A stretch of DNA of 11,180 nucleotides, taken from assembly GCA_020346805.1 (NCBI GenBank), contig CP070790.1, positions 978,661 to 989,840 of the forward strand, read 5' to 3'. Positions 1 to 6,807 of the stretch are shown here, one piece after another (the stretch's first letter is position 1; each line of letters opens with the position of its first letter). Source of the stretch: Planctomycetota bacterium. Lineage in GTDB: Bacteria > Planctomycetota > Phycisphaerae > UBA1845 > PWPN01. Position numbers and translations under genes: made by a program. The notes below the pieces were generated by a model. It was not told where the DNA came from, ran no database searches, and saw only the letters and a program-made list of their open reading frames with translations.

Positions 1-461
1 ACGTAGAGGAGCCACTGGATTGGGAGTAGCAACTCATCTGTGGAGTCTACAGCTATCCTTTACAGGTAAACGACAAGGAGTAAGTCAAGACAGGGTGCAG
101 TAATTGCGCTCGGTTCAGTGGTCTGCGAGATCGATCTGCCGGTAGTCGAGCGAATCGTCCATAGCTGCAGGATTGATAACATGGGCGTGGAACAGCCGTA
201 GAGGTTTATGAACCAAGTGCGGCAAATTGAAAGGTTGGTCCCATTCTTGCGTAAGCAAGGGCGAGTTAACGATGACCAAAAAGGCAATCGTATCGCAAGA
301 CGGATACAGTTATTCTTTCGCGTGACAGTCCTGACTGTACCATTGTTTCAACTTCCCAATATACCGTTGACTGCTCATGGGTTATAACGTGTTAAATCCT
401 GTGAGCTCTGGGAGCAAGGCCCCAAGGAATCACCAACATACTGTCAGGCGAACCTCAAGAT
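1..461. other. Left-edge region without a convincing gene
   Basis: No intact gene is supported here. On the minus strand one frame is open from about 309 down to a TGA at 115-117, roughly 64 codons with no ATG near its beginning. An in-frame TAA (310-312) separates it from a 22-codon ATG-started stretch (376-378 downwards). Read together they give about 86 residues interrupted by one stop, which could be the tail of a decayed gene or chance. No ribosome-binding site precedes the ATG, and another in-frame TAA lies two codons before it. I recognise no protein family and no strong terminator after the enolase-superfamily gene that ends at 462. Confidence 0.5.
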
Positions 462-1646
462 TTAATCCAATGGCAAGCGGGCAAAGACGCCTGGTTGCTG
501 CGGATTGTAATACTGATTGTATTCGCCCTCGCGTAAGAATCGCTCGTGGCAGCGATCGAGGGCAGTGGGCGACAATGTAATCCCAAGCCCCGGTCCCTCT
601 GGAACGGGGATTATATTGTGTTGAGGTTTGAACGGTCCTTCCTCAATAACGTCATCCGTTTGAAAGCGGAAGAGGGACTGGCTGGGCTCGCGAATGTGTC
701 GGGTGGCGGCAATTACGTGCAGGTAGGCGGCACTACCTATACCTGTTTCGCCACTATAGCACCAAAAGTCTATTCCCATTTCCTCGCAAGTGGCAATGAA
801 CTTGAGGGTGCGCGCAATTCCTCCCAACACGGTCAGATTCATGACAAAGGTATCAGGTACACCAAGACGTGTAGCCAGCTTTAGATCAGGATCATGCGTG
901 GAGAACGGAATCCTGCTGTGCCGACGTAGCTTTTCCATCTCAAAGTAAGTGGCTACAGGGTCTTCAAAGTTGCGGATATTATACGGTTCCAGATCAGCCA
1001 GCAGGCGTCGTGCGGTACTGAGTGACCAGGCCTTATTGCCATCCAGGCGCAACATGGCATCAGCCCCAACCGCGGCGCGGACTTCCTTGACAATTTGCAG
1101 ATCGGTTGCCGGATTACCCGTCGAGCACTTGCCTTCAAAATAAGTGGAGCCGTGTCGCTCGCGCATAAGAGCACAATAGGCAGCCACCTTTGCGGGTGAG
1201 TCTTCCCCGCCAACGGTACCTACGGGCAGCCGATAGGAGTAGTACTCGGTGAAGGGGATGGCTTTGCGCACCGCGCCGCCTAATAGCTTGTACAACGGCA
1301 TCTGCATGGCCTTACCTTTCAGGTCCCACAGTGCCATTTCAATACCGCCAAATGCCTTGAGTTCAAGATTGCCCTCCGTAAGGTAGAGAACGCGAGTGTC
1401 AGGCACACAACGTTCCTCGCAGGCAGCCAAGTCAAACGGATCCAAGCCTTTTAGCTGTTCGGCCATGAATTTGTTGATTATTGGTTCGCAATCAAGTGAA
1501 GGAGCTTCACCGATACCGACAAGCTCATCGTCGGTGTGCACTTCCACAATGACTTTGGTAGTACCAGGGTAGGTTCCAACTGACCAGAGATAAGGGGCTT
1601 CAAGCGGAATATTGACTGGCGTAGCACGGATACTCTTGATTTTCAT
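462..1646 (-). CDS. Enolase-superfamily protein, glucarate-dehydratase-like (mandelate racemase/muconate lactonizing fold)
   Basis: This 394-residue protein has the usual length and layout of the enolase superfamily. A capping domain fills about residues 1-125, and a TIM barrel follows. Visible barrel landmarks are K173 (end of strand 2), D202 in LRLDGNKAW and E228 in NFEDP (metal ligands), an STHDPD stretch at 249-254 where the third ligand is expected, and a C-terminal VPEGPGLGI (348-356) typical of glucarate dehydratase relatives. Such enzymes remove water from acid sugars by abstracting the proton next to the carboxylate. Oddities: the first Lys of the KxK motif is E171, and the positions matching the Asp/His dyad of glucarate dehydratase appear to be N270 and Y297. 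The true substrate, or even dehydratase activity, is therefore uncertain. ATG is preceded by AGGGAGA (1654-1660, 7-base spacing). The protein is probably cytoplasmic, since no signal peptide is seen. Confidence 0.88.
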   Translation of the reverse strand: MKIKSIRATPVNIPLEAPYLWSVGTYPGTTKVIVEVHTDDELVGIGEAPSLDCEPIINKFMAEQLKGLDPFDLAACEERCVPDTRVLYLTEGNLELKAFGGIEMALWDLKGKAMQMPLYKLLGGAVRKAIPFTEYYSYRLPVGTVGGEDSPAKVAAYCALMRERHGSTYFEGKCSTGNPATDLQIVKEVRAAVGADAMLRLDGNKAWSLSTARRLLADLEPYNIRNFEDPVATYFEMEKLRRHSRIPFSTHDPDLKLATRLGVPDTFVMNLTVLGGIARTLKFIATCEEMGIDFWCYSGETGIGSAAYLHVIAATRHIREPSQSLFRFQTDDVIEEGPFKPQHNIIPVPEGPGLGITLSPTALDRCHERFLREGEYNQYYNPQQPGVFARLPLD

Positions 1647-2068
1647 TGTTGTGTCTCCCTTAGCAGCCCGTGGTAATCCGATATTTCCTACTTAAAATCT
1701 ATTATACAACCGGGTTTCATGTCGATCCCGATGCTGCTGGTAGCCTTGTGAAGGTGCATCGCCCTGACGATGTCGATGTTGGACCGCATAAACCGGAAAC
1801 TGAGTCAGAAGTCTAACAGGATAGTATAAATCAAGTCAATTGATAACTTAGAAAAAATTATCGTTCGCCATGAATGTCAGTTTGTGCAACCAATTGATCC
1901 ATGTTGCTAACAAACCGCCGGAAAACCACTGGGTTTGTGGAAGACAATTCGAGAAGTTCAAACCATACAACATAAAATTGACAATAAAAGAGAACTCAAG
2001 ATGACTAATATACCTGCCGTTCAATAAGTCGATAAGTCCGTTCACCATAAAGCTGACCGCTATTTCAG
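1647..2068. other. Intergenic region upstream of the enolase-superfamily gene
   Basis: This 422-bp gap separates the DUF6259-like gene (stop at 2069) from the next minus-strand gene. It contains a TATAAT at 1701-1706 on the minus strand (listed separately). The only reading frame of note (1848-2048, minus) lacks a ribosome-binding site and resembles no family. I see no classic terminator, tRNA or repeat array. The gap is long enough for an independent promoter and leader for the enolase-superfamily gene. Confidence 0.5.
1701..1706 (-). promoter_or_regulatory. Candidate -10 box for the enolase-superfamily gene
   Basis: The minus strand reads a perfect TATAAT here, about 55 bases upstream of the ATG at 1646, which would give a leader of roughly 45 nt. 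No good TTGACA-like element lies 16-18 bases further upstream (the matching hexamers are GC-rich), so the promoter would be weak or activator-dependent. Confidence 0.35.
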
Positions 2069-3775
2069 CTATTCCGTCTGGCTCTGCGGCACCTTACCTT
2101 TGGCGCGATCGAGGATGCGGCGAGTGAGTTCGGAGGGTTTGCGTAGATGCATGGGATTATTGGTGATGATGGTAGGCACGGCACCCATGCGCTCATAGAC
2201 GGTAATGCCCTTATCGAAGTCCTCCCCGCCAGGAGTGAGATGGTAGTATCCGATTAGCCTCGCGTGATCGCCCCACAGGAACTGACAGATTCCGTGTTGG
2301 AGATCCAGGTGTCTCTGTTCAAGCTTGCCCCAGCCATCGTAGATGTGTCCCTGAGCAAAACACTGGTGCTGGAAAGAAACCTCCGTGAGGCCCTCGCCGG
2401 CGAGCACCATACCCGGTTGAGCGGCCAGGATGTCAGCCTCGAGTTGCCGCATGCCGACGATGGTGTTCATGCCTTGCACCAAACCGTTGTCGGTGTTCCA
2501 AGAGCAAAAAGTCTGATCGAGGAACACCGTGTCCGTCCCCAACTTGCCACAGGCCTCGTAGACCACGTCCATCAGTTTGTTTCGCCAGGCGCCCAGGCCG
2601 GGATGGATATAGCCCATCCGTGTATAATCATGTGTCTGCGGCGGCCAATGCCATCCGTCAGGTATATTGCGGTCCACTGAACGGATCTGAAAATCGCGAA
2701 CCGTCTGGTAGAAGGGGTGCTTGTAATAGACCGAGAAATAGTTGAAATGCGGCATGACATGGAATCCCATCTGCCGCGCTTTGGTCATGTACTGCAGGGC
2801 CTTTTCGGTTGGAACATAATCGGGATAATTGACATCATATTTGTCGGTCCGCCAGTCGGACAGGTGAATTAATGTCTGCGTGGGTGGATGCACTGAGGCC
2901 AAGGCGTCGAGCATTTCCACAATTGGCCCCGCCCAGCAGACGGCCAAGGTAATGTTTTTGACCCACGCCGGCCGATGCCGTTCCAACTCGGCGAGGCGAT
3001 ACGTCCGTTCCATCCACTGTTTGTAGCGAGTGGCAGGAATACGCCAGTCGCCGCGATACGCGTTGATTCGCCACTCGATACCGCCGGCAGTTCGGTTCTC
3101 CCAGAGCGGGCCGGGCGGCTCGCTCTCGAACCCGAGATCCGTGCGTTCGGGGTGTCGATCGAGGTGCAATGCCTTGAACTGATATACCTGATCCTCGCAG
3201 TGCACCATCACGCAGTGAGCCGCCCGTTGCAGGATCGCCAGTTGTGCGTTCCACTCAAACGGCCAGGCGTAACGCCGGCTATGCGGTTCGCTTTGGCTCG
3301 TCCGGAATTGCGCGCCGTTAATGATTGGCAGGATGACCGTAACATCACCGTGAACGGGTAGCGTCCATCGCACGGCTCGCAGTCCTCGCCGATTCGACAG
3401 TCCGTCGGCGGTAATGCGGATGTCGCCTGTGTCCGCATCGACGGCCACGAAGAGCGTTCGCATGGAGTCCGCGCCGCTGACCTCAATACGCGCGGCGAAA
3501 TCAGAGATGCGGATAACCCGCACGGTCTGGAGCTTATCGGTGCCGAGTAACTCGCTGTTGAGGTACAGCAGGTCGAGGCCGAGCACGTTCGCACCTGACT
3601 GTGCAAATTCGACTTCACTGTTAGCAGGTCGGAGGCTCTGTAAAACCGGCCCCTCAAAAACTGCCTGGATCGTCGGCGTCGAGATAGTCAGCTTCATACC
3701 CTCCACGCGTACTGTTGACGGGGCGGCAGTTATAGTGGCTACAATTTCTAAAAAGGAAAAGAGTAAAACGGTCAC
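2069..3775 (-). CDS. Exported DUF6259-like, glycoside-hydrolase-like protein
   Basis: This is a 568-residue protein. The N-terminus is hydrophobic (residues 3-18) and ends in TAAPS, consistent with a signal peptide but lacking the usual Lys/Arg at the front. Residues about 25-245 look like a beta-rich N-terminal domain, as in carbohydrate-active enzymes. Residues about 270-545 look like a TIM barrel: a VFLDQ stretch ending in D420 and an LAGEG with E461 sit where strand-4 and strand-6 acids act in clans such as GH36 or GH101. From memory the barrel resembles the DUF6259 family, common in PVC-group and gut bacteria. The catalytic assignment is inference. The start is GTG (3773-3775), chosen because GGAGGT (3785-3790) lies 9 bases upstream. 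It may act with the neighbouring exported proteins on an extracellular glycan. It could instead be a non-catalytic sugar-binding relative. Confidence 0.82.
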   Translation of the reverse strand: MTVLLFSFLEIVATITAAPSTVRVEGMKLTISTPTIQAVFEGPVLQSLRPANSEVEFAQSGANVLGLDLLYLNSELLGTDKLQTVRVIRISDFAARIEVSGADSMRTLFVAVDADTGDIRITADGLSNRRGLRAVRWTLPVHGDVTVILPIINGAQFRTSQSEPHSRRYAWPFEWNAQLAILQRAAHCVMVHCEDQVYQFKALHLDRHPERTDLGFESEPPGPLWENRTAGGIEWRINAYRGDWRIPATRYKQWMERTYRLAELERHRPAWVKNITLAVCWAGPIVEMLDALASVHPPTQTLIHLSDWRTDKYDVNYPDYVPTEKALQYMTKARQMGFHVMPHFNYFSVYYKHPFYQTVRDFQIRSVDRNIPDGWHWPPQTHDYTRMGYIHPGLGAWRNKLMDVVYEACGKLGTDTVFLDQTFCSWNTDNGLVQGMNTIVGMRQLEADILAAQPGMVLAGEGLTEVSFQHQCFAQGHIYDGWGKLEQRHLDLQHGICQFLWGDHARLIGYYHLTPGGEDFDKGITVYERMGAVPTIITNNPMHLRKPSELTRRILDRAKGKVPQSQTE

Positions 3776-3784
3776 GATTATTGG

Positions 3785-3790
3785 ACCTCC
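3785..3790 (-). promoter_or_regulatory. Ribosome-binding site fixing a GTG start
   Basis: GGAGGT on the minus strand lies 9 bases before the GTG at 3775. It is the strongest Shine-Dalgarno match in the window and supports the non-ATG start of the DUF6259-like gene. Confidence 0.8.
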
Positions 3791-3827
3791 GTATCTGTGC
3801 AGCTTCCTTGGCTAAAACAATATTTTC

Positions 3828-3856
3828 TATATATATTTGCCTGACTCCAACACCAA
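3828..3856 (-). promoter_or_regulatory. Possible promoter of the DUF6259-like gene
   Basis: On the minus strand TTGGTG (3851-3856) and TATATA (3828-3833) are separated by exactly 17 bases, about 50 bases upstream of the GTG start. Both hexamers match the sigma70 consensus only partly, and the area is AT-rich, so chance is a real possibility. Confidence 0.3.
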
Positions 3857-3947
3857 ACTGAATTTTAGTGATTTTACAGCCTTCTTCGCGCCAAGTCGCG
3901 TTCCCTTCAATCCCATTTATTTTTCCCGGTCCTTAACTTACCTGCCT

Positions 3948-4012
3948 ACCGCCAGATTGAGACTCCGTTCTGGCGGGCCAGGGATACTAGTAATTCCCGT
4001 TAGACCGCCAGA
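3948..4012 (-). repeat. Three-copy 8-9 bp repeat able to form two alternative hairpins
   Basis: On the plus strand CCGCCAGA occurs at 3949-3956 and again at 4005-4012, both preceded by A. Its exact reverse complement TCTGGCGG lies between them at 3969-3976. The middle copy can pair with either flank: with the left one it makes an 8-bp stem and 12-base loop, and with the right one an 8-bp stem whose loop holds a second pairing (GGGA at 3981-3984 with TCCC at 3995-3998, around a central ACTAGT). The element begins 17 bases after the stop of the lipoprotein gene (4029). It may serve as a transcript-end or mRNA-stabilising structure. No run of T follows on the minus strand, so it is not a classic intrinsic terminator. 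Confidence 0.65.
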
Positions 4013-4028
4013 GTCGGATTGCCTCACC

Positions 4029-5276
4029 CTATTGTTTGCCTTTATCCACCACCTTGACCGAACCGTTTTTCTGCACTACAGCACGATATTGATAAGACTG
4101 CCATCGTTTACGTATCGAGTTCATGTCGATCGGTGTAGTGAAGGGGCTATCCTTCCATGCGAGATAGCCGGAGAGAATACTCAGCGATGTGAGATGCACA
4201 CCCTCGACGCAGGCACTGTTCGGATCACCCCGGTGAAGCAGCAGCGTACCATCCGGCAGCACCCATTCCTCGTATTCAGTGACCTTCGATTCCAGAATCC
4301 CGAGCAGGTCGTCCCGCCGATAATCGCAGGCCTCCAGGCAAAAGGCTACCATATAGATAACATTTTGCGGTACGCAAAAATTCTGTCCCGCCCGGTACCA
4401 GTCGCCGTTCCGTTCATGTACGATCAGGGAGTCGGCCAGACGTTCCGCATAAGGCACATTGACTCCCATGCCGAAATAAAGTCGGGTAATGACCTTTAGC
4501 GTTCCCCCCAGCCGCCGGTCCAGCCTGGCCGACGATGGTCCCCACAAACCCGATGCCGGATCCTGGTGTGACAGAACACTCTCCAGTCCTTTTTCCAGGT
4601 CTGGAATCAGTTCTATGTGACCATTATTGATCGCAGAGAATATTTCCCGAGCCATATATCCAGTATGCGAACCGGCTGCCCAACCTCCCTGGGCCCAATC
4701 GGGATCATTCTGAGCCCTCTCCAGGAAATTTTTGGTGTCGATATTGCCCGATCCATCCCTAGCCAACATTGTTCGCGATTCCTTTTGCGGGTAGAGGGGC
4801 TCGCCACCGAAGAACCGGATCAGGTTAACGACATACTTTTCGCCTACCGTTCGATTTGGGTCCCTCGGATCCTTGAATAGCCCCGACTTGGGATCCTGCC
4901 AGCTCTGCCAGAATTGAAGGGCCTTCTTCTTAGCCTGATCCGTCAGAGGCGGCACCTTATCCCAGAGCCGATACTGGTCCACGATATGGCAGTAGCCGGC
5001 CGAACCGATCTCCTCATATTCGAGATCGCCATAGAGCTTCCCCGTCGGATCACGCCTAGCCAGTCCCCATACCGGCCCGTTCTTGCACAAATGCTTCTCC
5101 ACAAGAATCTCAGCCATTCGATTAGGAATCTTCTTAACCCACTCCGGGGACTGGACTGTCTTTACTTCCACGCGAACTGATCCTTGGCTTGCTGCTTGGT
5201 TGGCACCAGGCGGGGCTGTACAAGCACCGAGGAGCAAGCATATCGCAGCTTCGGGGCAGCAGGACTTCAACTTCAT
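4029..5276 (-). CDS. Exported lipoprotein with probable alpha/alpha-toroid fold, function unknown
   Basis: This 415-residue protein starts with K2/K4 and a short hydrophobic stretch ending in the lipobox LGAC (16-19), so Cys19 would be lipidated. Residue 20 is Thr, not Asp, which would allow outer-membrane sorting. The h-region is slightly unusual in containing E9 and several Cys. The mature part is helix-rich and carries two similar turns, QDPKSGLF (127-134) and QDPASGLW (238-245), plus a later PDGT (341-344). Such regularly spaced Asp-Pro/Gly turns between helices recall alpha/alpha-toroids (six-hairpin glycosidases, polysaccharide lyases, terpenoid-cyclase-like proteins). I cannot assign a family or catalytic residues. 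The neighbours suggest a glycan substrate. The ATG at 5276 has GGAGAA (5286-5291) 9 bases upstream. A TTGACA at 5367-5372 (minus) is a possible -35, but its -10 partner is poor. Confidence 0.82.
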   Translation of the reverse strand: MKLKSCCPEAAICLLLGACTAPPGANQAASQGSVRVEVKTVQSPEWVKKIPNRMAEILVEKHLCKNGPVWGLARRDPTGKLYGDLEYEEIGSAGYCHIVDQYRLWDKVPPLTDQAKKKALQFWQSWQDPKSGLFKDPRDPNRTVGEKYVVNLIRFFGGEPLYPQKESRTMLARDGSGNIDTKNFLERAQNDPDWAQGGWAAGSHTGYMAREIFSAINNGHIELIPDLEKGLESVLSHQDPASGLWGPSSARLDRRLGGTLKVITRLYFGMGVNVPYAERLADSLIVHERNGDWYRAGQNFCVPQNVIYMVAFCLEACDYRRDDLLGILESKVTEYEEWVLPDGTLLLHRGDPNSACVEGVHLTSLSILSGYLAWKDSPFTTPIDMNSIRKRWQSYQYRAVVQKNGSVKVVDKGKQ

Positions 5277-5452
5277 TGGACAGAATTCTCCACAGAATAG
5301 ACCATATCATCTGACGGTGCTCAGTGAATGTAAAGGACCTAGCTTAGTTAAGTCCCCTTATCTACCTGTCAACCGCTAGAAAAGCACTGGATTTCGGGGA
5401 TCTGTTCCCAAGACGTTCGGGAGATCGAGAATGGACTGTCGGGCGACCACAC

Positions 5453-5464
5453 GAGATAAATCTC
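5453..5464. repeat. Short palindrome in the gap after the URO-D-like gene
   Basis: GAGAT and ATCTC flank a central AA, giving a 5+2+5 palindrome 28 bases after the URO-D-like stop. A second small palindrome (GCCT-GA-AGGC, 5467-5476) follows directly on the plus strand. They could be an operator or weak transcript-end structures. Neither has a T-run. Confidence 0.25.
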
Positions 5465-5491
5465 AAGCCTGAAGGCAACATGAGATCCGTA

Positions 5492-6553
5492 TTATCTATG
5501 GGCGCGGGCCTCCTCGGCGAACGCCAGAATATTATCCCACGGCGTCTCGGGCTGGATAAGGTTTGACGGGCAAAGGATGCAGCGGCGATCCGCTCCGCAT
5601 AATTTCTTCAGTCTACGCACTTCGCGGCGAACGTCTTCAGATGTTCCAAAGGGGAAGATTTGCTGGGAACTGATCGTTGCACAGAGGGTGATATGCTGGC
5701 CGTATTCGCGCTTGACCTCGGCGAAATCCATGCACTCCGGCTGTATCGGATGGAGAATATCGAAACCGAGTTCCACGATGTCAGGAATGATCTCCCTAAT
5801 ATTTCCGCAGCTATGCAGGAATGTCCGAACATCGGGGAACTGGCTTCGGACATCATCAAGCACTTTCCGCCATTTGGGTTTGATGAACCGGCGCCACATT
5901 TCGGTTGAAATCTGCATGCCGGTCTGCATCCCGACATCGTCATAGAAGCAGAGTACGTCAATTCCGGATCGAGCTGATGCCAAGGCAAGCTGTCTGGTGT
6001 GATCCGCGACCTTTGTGATGATTACTTCCGTCACATCGGGCTCAAGGATCATTCCCGTAAGAAACTTCTCCATCCCCCGAAGCCACCACGACCACTCGTA
6101 AATACTGCCAGCGTAGCCAAAGACCGGAAAGCCCCGTTTTTTATGTTCGACAATGGGGGACAAATCCGTAGTGTCGTCGATCACAGGAGTAGGATAAGCT
6201 TCTATATCTGATACAGATTTCGCGCGGGCCAGTGGCGGGTAGTTCTTCCCGATGGTTCCCTCGACTGGGCAGAGGCCGTGCCCGATACCCCACTCATCGA
6301 AGGTTGTGCCGGGCGCTACATCTACATGATAGGCGTTAGGATCATCTCCGCCGAATATGGCCCTCAGGGAAAAAGTGCGAAAATCGTAATTGAAATACTC
6401 CGCCGGTTCGGTGGTTCCGGTTTTTTCCAAGAACTGCTGCATAATCGGTTTGGTAAAACCCGGAATCGCACCAACATCAAGGGTGAAAGGTATCCATTGG
6501 AGTGGGCGGTGATCCAGCAGTTCTTTTAGGTTTTCCCTCGGGCTAACTGACAT
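5492..6553 (-). CDS. URO-D-family protein, probable zinc-type methyltransferase-like enzyme
   Basis: The 353-residue product belongs to the uroporphyrinogen decarboxylase superfamily (TIM barrel). This superfamily also holds the cobamide-dependent methyltransferases MtaA, MtbA and CmuA. Seen in the sequence: an HSCGN motif (H247, C249), where the MtaA/MtbA branch carries two zinc ligands, and a C-terminal CPSNLIQPETP segment (328-338) matching the IxPxTP end motif. The third zinc-ligand Cys expected just before that motif seems to be Asn, although C325 and C328 are close by. Heme synthesis is unlikely given the motif and the context. Members like this are common beside sugar-degradation genes in PVC-type bacteria, with unproven function. 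No corrinoid protein is encoded here. The start is ATG at 6553 rather than the TTG at 6562, because GAGGT (6563-6567) is correctly spaced (9 bases) only for the ATG. Confidence 0.87.
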   Translation of the reverse strand: MSVSPRENLKELLDHRPLQWIPFTLDVGAIPGFTKPIMQQFLEKTGTTEPAEYFNYDFRTFSLRAIFGGDDPNAYHVDVAPGTTFDEWGIGHGLCPVEGTIGKNYPPLARAKSVSDIEAYPTPVIDDTTDLSPIVEHKKRGFPVFGYAGSIYEWSWWLRGMEKFLTGMILEPDVTEVIITKVADHTRQLALASARSGIDVLCFYDDVGMQTGMQISTEMWRRFIKPKWRKVLDDVRSQFPDVRTFLHSCGNIREIIPDIVELGFDILHPIQPECMDFAEVKREYGQHITLCATISSQQIFPFGTSEDVRREVRRLKKLCGADRRCILCPSNLIQPETPWDNILAFAEEARAHR

Positions 6554-6562
6554 CCTGGCCAA

Positions 6563-6567
6563 ACCTC
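6563..6567 (-). promoter_or_regulatory. Ribosome-binding site deciding the URO-D-like start
   Basis: GAGGT on the minus strand is 9 bases from the ATG at 6553 but directly abuts the upstream TTG at 6562, so the shorter protein is preferred. Confidence 0.7.
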
Positions 6568-6655
6568 ATTTGACAGCTTCTCCCGAAAAGGAAATCACTC
6601 CGGTTCATAATCATCACAGGTCTGATTCATCCCAGCGAACCACTGAATTACTGCC

Positions 6656-6688
6656 GTAAGCCTATTTTCTTTTATCTTAAGGGCTTAC
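6656..6688. repeat. Inverted repeat GTAAGCC/GGCTTAC overlapping the URO-D-like promoter
   Basis: A perfect 7-bp inverted repeat (6656-6662 and 6682-6688) has a 19-base spacer. The arms flank the predicted -10 box, and one arm lies between the -10 and -35 boxes. This placement fits a repressor operator better than a terminator, since no T-run follows on either strand. Confidence 0.4.
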
Positions 6689-6701
6689 AGCCTTTGGTCA
6701 A
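6674..6701 (-). promoter_or_regulatory. Candidate promoter of the URO-D-like gene
   Basis: The minus strand carries TTGACC (6696-6701, five of six consensus bases) and TAAGAT (6674-6679, four of six) with a 16-base spacer. Transcription would start near 6667, giving a leader of about 110 nt before the ATG at 6553. It is the best two-part sigma70-like match I found in the window. Confidence 0.45.
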
Positions 6702-6744
6702 ATGCATTTTAGACCTCCATATGAACCTTAAGTCTTTTTAAATC

Positions 6745-6768
6745 CTGTTGATGACATTCCAGCAACAG
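6745..6768. repeat. Possible transcript-end hairpin after the large exported gene
   Basis: CTGTTG (6745-6750) and CAACAG (6763-6768) form a 6-bp stem with a 12-base loop about 40 bases after the stop at 6808. It is nested between a second pairing, AAGTCTT (6730-6736) with AAGACTT (6797-6803). There is no clean T-run after it on the minus strand, so intrinsic termination is only a possibility. Confidence 0.3.
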
Positions 6769-6807
6769 ACAACCGACGGGCCGATATAGGGCGGACAAGA
6801 CTTTTGT

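Noticed and set aside
60..287. 75-codon minus-strand reading frame at the left edge
   Set aside because: No ribosome-binding site, a composition unlike the other proteins (many Ser/Thr/Cys/Leu), and overlap with another equally plausible open frame.
1848..2048. 66-codon minus-strand frame between two genes
   Set aside because: No Shine-Dalgarno, no recognisable motif, and its region is better explained as an upstream leader/promoter area.
3837..4499. 220-codon plus-strand frame
   Set aside because: More than half lies antisense to the well-supported lipoprotein gene. Its start has no ribosome-binding site and no family features are seen.
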